Shown: positions 59,587 through 64,000 of the stretch, one piece after another | Position numbering within the stretch: the first letter of the stretch is position 1 | How the letters are laid out: the number at the start of each line of letters is the position of its first letter | NCBI GenBank assembly: GCA_020634015.1 | Contig: JACKCN010000007.1 | Location: forward strand, 1-64,000 | Length of the DNA stretch: 64,000 nucleotides | Direction: 5' to 3' | Origin: Candidatus Delongbacteria bacterium | GTDB lineage: Bacteria; CAIWAD01 | Made by a program: the position numbers and the translations under genes | The notes under the pieces: model-generated | What the model saw: the letters and a program-made list of their open reading frames with translations, nothing else | Database searches by the model: none | Told to the model about the DNA's origin: nothing

Positions 59587-61140
59587 TCAGTTCCCCAACC
59601 AGGCTTTGACAAGTTTGGCCGCTTCTTCAGGGTGATTCTTGCAGTAGCCCACGACCTTGGCATGCAGCTTGAGGCGCTTGCGCTGCTCGGGCGAGCGTCC
59701 GGCCTCGGCATCCATCAGCAGGGTGCTGTCGTCCACCTCGGCCTCGGGCTCTTCGAGACCTTCCTCGGTCATGATCAGGCTGCGCTTCTCGTCGAAGGCC
59801 TGGCTGATGGTGTGGTTGATCCTGGCCAGGGTGCTGCGCAGGACGCTCAGGAAAATCAGGATGCCCGCCAGGAAGAGCACCTTGCGCAGAATGTCCAGCC
59901 AGACATCCTGGGTCTTCAGCTGCCGCAGCAACGTGTTCTCGGTTTCTTCCTGGGTCGAGTCGAAGGCGATGTTCTGCGCCACGATCTGGTCACCACGCCG
60001 ATCGTCAAAGCCCACGGCGGTCTTGACGATCTGTTCCAGCTTCTGCATTTCCTCGGGCGTGCGGGGCACATAGGTGGTTTCGCCCTCGCCACCGGGCACG
60101 TAGTTGCCGTCCACGACCAGCGAGATGCTCAGCCGGCGGATGGCCCCGTACTCGCCCTTGAGGTGTTCGAGAATCTCGTTGACCTCGTAGTTGGTCACCG
60201 AATTCTCCTGGGCCGTCTGCGAGGTGTCCTGGGCGCTCGAGGACTCTTCCTGGCGCTCCTGGCTGCGCACCACCTGATTCTGGGGATCGAAGGTGCGACT
60301 GGTCTTTTCCAGCACGGTGAAGTCCAGCTCGGAGGACACGCGCACCACCGAATGCCCCTTGCCCAGCACCTGATCCAGCAGGTCCTGGGCGGCCTTGGAG
60401 AGGTAATTGTCCTTGCGCCGGGTCAGCTCGAGCTGCTTGTTGGTTTCGCCGAAGGCTCCTTCCGACTCGGTGCTGGCCTCGGTGAGCAGGCGACCCGCGC
60501 CATCCACGACCGTGACCCGACCGGGGTGCAGGCCTTCGACGCTGGAGGCGACCAGGGCCACCACGCCTTCCACTTCGGCACGGGGCACGTTGCGATTGGG
60601 GTCGGTGATCACCGTGACACTGGCGGTCACGGGAATCTCCTCGTCGCTGAACAGGCTGGGCTTGGGAGTGACCACGTGCACGGTGGCCCGAGTGACCCAG
60701 TCCAGCTCGGAGATCGTGCGCGCCAGCTCTCCTTCGAGAGCGCGTTTCTCCATCATCGCCATTTCCCGGTCGCTGATGCCCAGACGCTGCTTGTCCAGCA
60801 GATCGTAACCGGGAGTGCGTGCCACCGGTCCGCCCTTGGCGGCCAGCTTGACCCGCACACGGTAGAGATCCGCCCGATGGACCTCGATGGCCGTGCCACC
60901 CTTGGTCAGGCGGTTGGGCACGGTCTGGGCCTCGAGCTCGTCGATCACGCGGGCCGACTCGACCTCGCTGAGACCGGAATAGAGCACGGCCCAGTCGGGC
61001 CGGGTGGCCCAGTGCAGCAGGCCACCCGCCAGCAGCAGGGCCAGCAGTCCGCCTCCGCCGACCAGCAGCAGCTGGCGGCGCCCCACGCGACGCGCGTACT
61101 CGATGAGGGGACCGAAGGTCTGGTTGAACCACTCGGGCAT
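59587..61140 (-). CDS. fliF: Flagellar MS-ring protein FliF
   Basis: 517 residues. Two membrane helices (about 20-40, LLLVGGGGLLALLLAGG, and about 415-435, VLFLAGILIFLSVL) flank a large periplasmic part with ring-building motifs (WAVLYSGLSEVESARVIDELEAQ, RTPGYDLLDKQRLGISDREMAMMEKRALEGELARTI, VVRVSSELDF). The C-terminus (LHAKVVGYCKNHPEEAAKLVKAWLGN) is the canonical FliG-binding helix. It forms the MS/RBM ring around which the basal body assembles. Confidence 0.97.
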   Translation of the reverse strand: MPEWFNQTFGPLIEYARRVGRRQLLLVGGGGLLALLLAGGLLHWATRPDWAVLYSGLSEVESARVIDELEAQTVPNRLTKGGTAIEVHRADLYRVRVKLAAKGGPVARTPGYDLLDKQRLGISDREMAMMEKRALEGELARTISELDWVTRATVHVVTPKPSLFSDEEIPVTASVTVITDPNRNVPRAEVEGVVALVASSVEGLHPGRVTVVDGAGRLLTEASTESEGAFGETNKQLELTRRKDNYLSKAAQDLLDQVLGKGHSVVRVSSELDFTVLEKTSRTFDPQNQVVRSQERQEESSSAQDTSQTAQENSVTNYEVNEILEHLKGEYGAIRRLSISLVVDGNYVPGGEGETTYVPRTPEEMQKLEQIVKTAVGFDDRRGDQIVAQNIAFDSTQEETENTLLRQLKTQDVWLDILRKVLFLAGILIFLSVLRSTLARINHTISQAFDEKRSLIMTEEGLEEPEAEVDDSTLLMDAEAGRSPEQRKRLKLHAKVVGYCKNHPEEAAKLVKAWLGN

Positions 61141-61149
61141 GGACGGCTC

Positions 61150-61467
61150 CTAGATCTGCATCCGCATGATTTCCTTGTACCCGTCCAGCAGCTTGTTGCG
61201 CACTTCCACCAGGAAGCTGAAGCTGGTGCGCGCCTTCTGCAGGGCCAGCATGGCGTCGTGCACGTGTTCCACCTCGCCGGCCATGAACCGCAGGGCCATG
61301 TCGTTGGCGCTCACCTGCTGTTCGTTGACTCCGTGCACCACATCCTTCAGTGTGTCACCGAAGCTGGGGCCATTGCCCGGACCCGTATCGCGCAGGCGCG
61401 GCAGGCCCTGGGTCTCAAGCCCGCCCGAACTGGCGCGGATCCGTTCCAGGGGTGATACCATGGCCAT
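61150..61467 (-). CDS. fliE: Flagellar hook-basal body protein FliE
   Basis: 105 residues. The conserved C-terminal two thirds reads SFGDTLKDVVHGVNEQQVSANDMALRFMAGEVEHVHDAMLALQKARTSFSFLVEVRNKLLDGYKEIMRMQI, close to the family consensus. It joins the MS ring to the rod. The ATG lies one base upstream of the flgC stop region; a second ATG two codons on is possible. Confidence 0.95.
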   Translation of the reverse strand: MAMVSPLERIRASSGGLETQGLPRLRDTGPGNGPSFGDTLKDVVHGVNEQQVSANDMALRFMAGEVEHVHDAMLALQKARTSFSFLVEVRNKLLDGYKEIMRMQI

Positions 61468-61468
61468 C

Positions 61469-61966
61469 TCAGATCTCCAGGGATTTGGCGGCGATGTCCT
61501 TGGCGGCCTTCATTGCGGTCAGGTTGGCTTCCCAGGCCCGCGACGCGAGCACCAGGTTGGTCATCTCCTCCACCACGTTGATGTCCGGATAGGCCACGTA
61601 GCCGTTCTCGTCCGCGTCCGGGTGATCCGGATCGTATTCCAGCCGCGGACGCCGGTTCTGGACTTCGACGCGTTCGCTCACACCGCGCAGCTCGCGCTCG
61701 GAATCCGCGATCCGGTCGCCCGACAGATGCCCGGGATGGGTCGCCTGCAGACGGCCGCGCACTCCCTCGGGAAATCCGATCGGCTCGGGGTTCTCTTCCA
61801 TCACCACGATCCTGGGCTGGTAGGGTCCGCCATTGGCACCGCGGGTGGTGGTGGCGTTGGCCAGGTTCTCACTGATCGCGTCCATCCGGCGCCGCTGGGC
61901 ACTCAGGCCGCTGCGGCTGATGTTCAGGCTGTGGAACACGGTGGGATCGGCCGGGCTGGTCTTCAT
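61469..61966 (-). CDS. flgC: Flagellar rod protein FlgC
   Basis: 165 residues. The N-terminal rod motif FHSLNISRSGLSAQRRRMDAISENLANATTTRG and the C-terminal VAYPDINVVEEMTNLVLASRAWEANLTAMKAAKDIAAKSLEI are both canonical. Proximal rod component, exported. Between flgB and fliE with 1-11 base gaps. Confidence 0.96.
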   Translation of the reverse strand: MKTSPADPTVFHSLNISRSGLSAQRRRMDAISENLANATTTRGANGGPYQPRIVVMEENPEPIGFPEGVRGRLQATHPGHLSGDRIADSERELRGVSERVEVQNRRPRLEYDPDHPDADENGYVAYPDINVVEEMTNLVLASRAWEANLTAMKAAKDIAAKSLEI

Positions 61967-61977
61967 GGCGCGGGCTC

Positions 61978-62397
61978 CTAACGTGTGCCACGGATGGCCA
62001 GTTGCAGGGTGTCGAAGGACCCCCGCACCAGCCGCGTGGTGTAGTTGAAGGTCAGCAGGGCCCGGGAGAGCTCGGTCATTTCCCGGTCGATGTCCACGTT
62101 GTTGTGTCCGTTCCAGTAGTCCTGCGCGGAATCGATCTCGAGCTCGGCGTCCACCTCGGCCAGTTCACCGGGCTTGGGCAGGTGATCGGGATGGGTCCGG
62201 ATCAGGCCGTCCGAATCGGTGCCCAGGGCTTCCTTGAGCTGATCCTCGAAGCTGACGGTGCGCCGCTCGTAGCCATCGGTTTCCGCATTGGCCACGTTGT
62301 TGGCGATGGCTTTCTGGCGCAGGGCGTAGGCATCCAGCCCTTTCCCGGCCAGGGGAATCACGGTACGGTCGAACAGCAGGCGTTCAGTGGTGCTCAT
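61978..62397 (-). CDS. flgB: Flagellar rod protein FlgB
   Basis: 139 residues from the ATG at 62397 with AAGGA upstream; the open frame extends further but without a start signal. It carries the FlgB motif RQKAIANNVANAETDGYERRTVSFEDQL and a C-terminal NGHNNVDIDREMTELSRALLTFNYTTRLVRGSFDTLQLAI. Proximal rod component and first gene of the flgB-C-fliE-F-G-H-I-J block; a perfect sigma-54 promoter lies 75 bases upstream. Confidence 0.95.
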   Translation of the reverse strand: MSTTERLLFDRTVIPLAGKGLDAYALRQKAIANNVANAETDGYERRTVSFEDQLKEALGTDSDGLIRTHPDHLPKPGELAEVDAELEIDSAQDYWNGHNNVDIDREMTELSRALLTFNYTTRLVRGSFDTLQLAIRGTR

Positions 62398-62471
62398 GGG
62401 ACATTCCTTGGCTGTATCGTGCGTGCCCCCACGGACTGTGTCTGGGCAGGGACGGACTGCCGGGGCTTCAA

Positions 62472-62486
62472 GCAATTGCCGTGCCA
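62472..62486 (-). promoter_or_regulatory. Sigma-54 (RpoN) promoter upstream of flgB
   Basis: On the minus strand the sequence is TGGCACGGCAATTGC, a perfect -24/-12 element (TGGCAC, 5 bases, TTGC). Expected transcription start near 62460, leaving a leader of about 63 bases before flgB. The rest of the 316-base gap 62398-62713 holds the palindrome below and a GC-rich hairpin at about 62606-62628; no ORF is seen and no promoter was recognised for the lipoprotein gene on the other side. Confidence 0.9.
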
Positions 62487-62527
62487 TGCAGGTGAAATCG
62501 TCCAGGCTCTTGTAAACAAAGGGGTTC

Positions 62528-62554
62528 AGTTCCAAACTGCGGAAGTTTTGAACT
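62528..62554. promoter_or_regulatory. 27-bp palindrome, putative binding site of a flagellar activator
   Basis: AGTTCCAAACT, 5-base spacer GCGGA, AGTTTTGAACT: two 11-base half-sites inverted with a single mismatch, flanked by a C/G pair. It starts about 42 bases upstream of the sigma-54 promoter of flgB, a typical enhancer distance. The same spacer and half-site recur upstream of the fliM sigma-54 promoter. A binding site for an NtrC-family activator is inferred. Confidence 0.6.
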
Positions 62555-62713
62555 GGAGGAACGGGGCCGGAATTGCCACCGGATTCCCGGGGAGGGGAAA
62601 ATTTCGCCCCACTCGCGGGAGTGGGCGGACTTGCCAAAAACACTACCTTTGCCCGTCGCTGACCGGCCTTCCTGCCGGAATGACTCTGCACCACATCTCG
62701 AAAGGATCCTGAC

Positions 62714-63589
62714 ATGCGTGTCGTGCCACGTTTGATCGCTCTGCTCAGCCTCGCCGTGGTTCTGGGAGGATGTGTGGCGGGCCAGCAACTCATGCAGGCG
62801 ATGGCGCAGGAGATGCAACGCCAGAACATGGGGCAGGAACTGGGGGTGCATCAGCCCGGCAAGACGGCGACGGCCCTGAATGCGGCCAAGCCCGACAGTG
62901 CGTCGGCCGAGCTCGATTCGCTGTTCAAGCTGATCTCGCAGGATGTGGGCATCAATCCCGACGAAGGCCATGTGCAGAAGCTGATCTGGCGCACCCGCGT
63001 GATCCGGATGAACGCCGAGACCGCACGCCAGGCGATCCAGAACTGTCGGACGGAGATCTTCAACATCGCGGCCAACACCGAGCAGCTCCGTGCTCTCAAG
63101 GAGATGGACGCACAGATCGACACCGCGCAAGGTGCGGCCAAGGACGAGCTGATCGCCGCGCGCAAGCGCTACGAGGAAGCCGCCATCGATTCGGCCCGCA
63201 ACGACGGCAGCCTCGAGCAGAAGCGTCTGGGCACCGACCAGGCGGCTCGCGTGGGCCTGCTGCTGTACAACCTGGGCGTGGCGGGCATCTGCGACAATCT
63301 GGCCCTGCGCCACCTGCCCAACATTGACAACGACTTCAAGGAAGTGAAGGCCGACCTCTTCGATCGCGGCGGCTCCAACGCCCTCTGGGCGGGCATGAGC
63401 CTGGGTGTGTACGCCAAGGAATTCCTCGCCATCCCGGGCGACCTGATCCACTTCGGCATCGAATTGCCCAAGCAGCTCTTCGCGATCGGCAATCTGGTGG
63501 GCACCATTGGCGTGCTCAAGAAGAACAACCAGATCGAGGAACGGGAAGCCAAGCCCGGCGACAGTTTCCAGTCGCTTGAAGAGTTCTGA
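62714..63589 (+). CDS. Lipoprotein of unknown function
   Basis: 291 residues with AAAGGA upstream. A signal peptide ends in a lipobox (LSLAVVLGGC; Cys at about 19), so the mature protein is lipid-anchored. The rest is mainly helical: a long charged coiled-coil-like section (about 90-170, TAANTEQ-type heptads, DELIAARKRYEEAAID), then a hydrophobic patch (RVGLLLYNLGVAGICDNLALRHLP) and C-terminal LAIPGDLIHFGIELPKQLFAIGNL. No family recognised. It is divergent from the flagellar operon across the sigma-54 promoter region, which may be coincidence. Confidence 0.75.
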   Translation: MRVVPRLIALLSLAVVLGGCVAGQQLMQAMAQEMQRQNMGQELGVHQPGKTATALNAAKPDSASAELDSLFKLISQDVGINPDEGHVQKLIWRTRVIRMNAETARQAIQNCRTEIFNIAANTEQLRALKEMDAQIDTAQGAAKDELIAARKRYEEAAIDSARNDGSLEQKRLGTDQAARVGLLLYNLGVAGICDNLALRHLPNIDNDFKEVKADLFDRGGSNALWAGMSLGVYAKEFLAIPGDLIHFGIELPKQLFAIGNLVGTIGVLKKNNQIEEREAKPGDSFQSLEEF

Positions 63590-63612
63590 GCACTCCATGA
63601 TCCCGCAATGAA

Positions 63613-63647
63613 AACCGCGGCCGGGGGCATGCCCCTCGGCCGCGGTT
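63613..63647. terminator. Bidirectional terminator hairpin
   Basis: An 11-bp outer stem (63613-63623 with 63637-63647) continues into GGGGC/GCCCC with one bulged T. On the minus strand it is followed by TTTTC. It separates the convergent lipoprotein gene and the surface-protein gene ending at 63710. Confidence 0.85.
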
Positions 63648-63709
63648 CTGCATGCATGGCGTGTGTCTCCAGTGGAGCCGGTCGGCGGAGCCCCCCGGAC
63701 TCCCGTGTG

Positions 63710-64000
63710 CTAGCGAAGCAGGGTGATTCTCCGGGAGAGGCTGCGGCCTTCGTGCTCCAGAAGCAGCAGGTAACTGCCGCTGGCCGCGGGCGCCCCGCCG
63801 GCAGTCCGTCCGTTCCAGACCAGCGAGTGCATGCCAGCTGGCTGTGCGCTGTCGAGCAACTGGACCGTCCTGCGTCCCTGCAGGTCGTACACGGCCAGAC
63901 TCACATGACCGGCCGCGGCGGTGCGGAACGCGATCCGGGTCTCGGGATTGAAGGGGTTGGGCCAGTTGGGCAGCAGCTCCAACCCACCGGGAGTGGTGAC
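63710..64000 (-). CDS. C-terminal end of a sorted surface protein, 5' part outside window
   Basis: The frame is open to the right edge, so only the last 96 residues are visible. They form one complete C-terminal FlgD-like/type-A sorting domain: PNWPNPFNPETRIAF, VSLAVYDLQGRRTVQLLD, GMHSLVWNGRTAGG, ASGSYLLLLEHEG, SRRITLLR. The whole protein is presumably large and exported; nothing can be said of its N-terminal domains. Confidence 0.88.
   Translation of the reverse strand, partial: VTTPGGLELLPNWPNPFNPETRIAFRTAAAGHVSLAVYDLQGRRTVQLLDSAQPAGMHSLVWNGRTAGGAPAASGSYLLLLEHEGRSLSRRITLLR

Overview
The window looks like a chromosome segment from a high-GC, flagellated, outer-membrane-bearing bacterium of the Fibrobacteres-Chlorobi-Bacteroidetes (FCB) superphylum or a neighbouring candidate phylum (Delongbacteria, Eisenbacteria or Latescibacteria type). 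Three things point this way: C-terminal FlgD-like/type-A sorting domains with a YPNPFNP motif (ends of the proteins at 41798-43525 and 63710-64000), a TonB-dependent receptor, and a cytoplasmic 2-oxoglutarate dehydrogenase operon. The exact phylum cannot be read from this sequence. No rRNA is present. Three tRNA genes are present (two Ser, one Gly), none with an encoded CCA.

Layout. (1) 1-12070: a region visibly less GC-rich than the rest. It holds three large secreted modular proteins (beta-helix; LamG / choice-of-anchor J / FnIII / formylglycine-enzyme-fold). These are followed on the minus strand by a mobile-element module (unknown protein, PD-(D/E)XK nuclease, DUF932 protein, tyrosine integrase) lying against tRNA-Ser(GCT). 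(2) 12424-17625: a tightly overlapped five-gene plus-strand operon (GT2, radical SAM/SPASM, flippase-like membrane protein, GT2, NodB-type deacetylase), probably making an unknown cell-envelope glycoconjugate. (3) 17620-26597: a CheD-like/HDOD fusion, arginine deiminase, an RlmI-like rRNA methyltransferase, a 36-bp tandem-repeat array, a cyclic-2,3-diphosphoglycerate-synthetase-like GTPase and a TonB-dependent receptor. (4) 26819-32280: the sucA-sucB-lpd operon on the minus strand, ending in strong hairpins. (5) 33126-40869: a compact kynurenine-to-2-aminomuconate catabolic operon (SDR, aldehyde dehydrogenase, RidA, 3-hydroxyanthranilate dioxygenase, ACMS decarboxylase, formamidase-like cyclase, kynureninase, kynurenine 3-monooxygenase). 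Tryptophan 2,3-dioxygenase is absent. (6) 41798-44465: a secreted adhesin-like protein, a second 36-bp repeat array in the opposite orientation, and tRNA-Gly(CCC). (7) 44514-62397: eighteen genes of flagellar structure, export and motor on the minus strand in three blocks (flgB to flgE, motAB, fliM to fliR). Sequence signatures of sigma-54 promoters lie upstream of flgB and fliM, and a sigma-28 promoter lies upstream of motA. flhA/flhB are not in the window. (8) 62714-64000: a lipoprotein and the 3' end of another sorted surface protein.

The most unusual items are: the paired, inverted 36-bp hairpin-repeat arrays that bracket the suc and kyn operons; the CheD-HDOD fusion with a degenerate CheD active site; the radical-SAM/glycosyltransferase operon; two tandem MotE-like proteins in the flagellar operon; and a shared palindromic element placed just upstream of both flagellar sigma-54 promoters.
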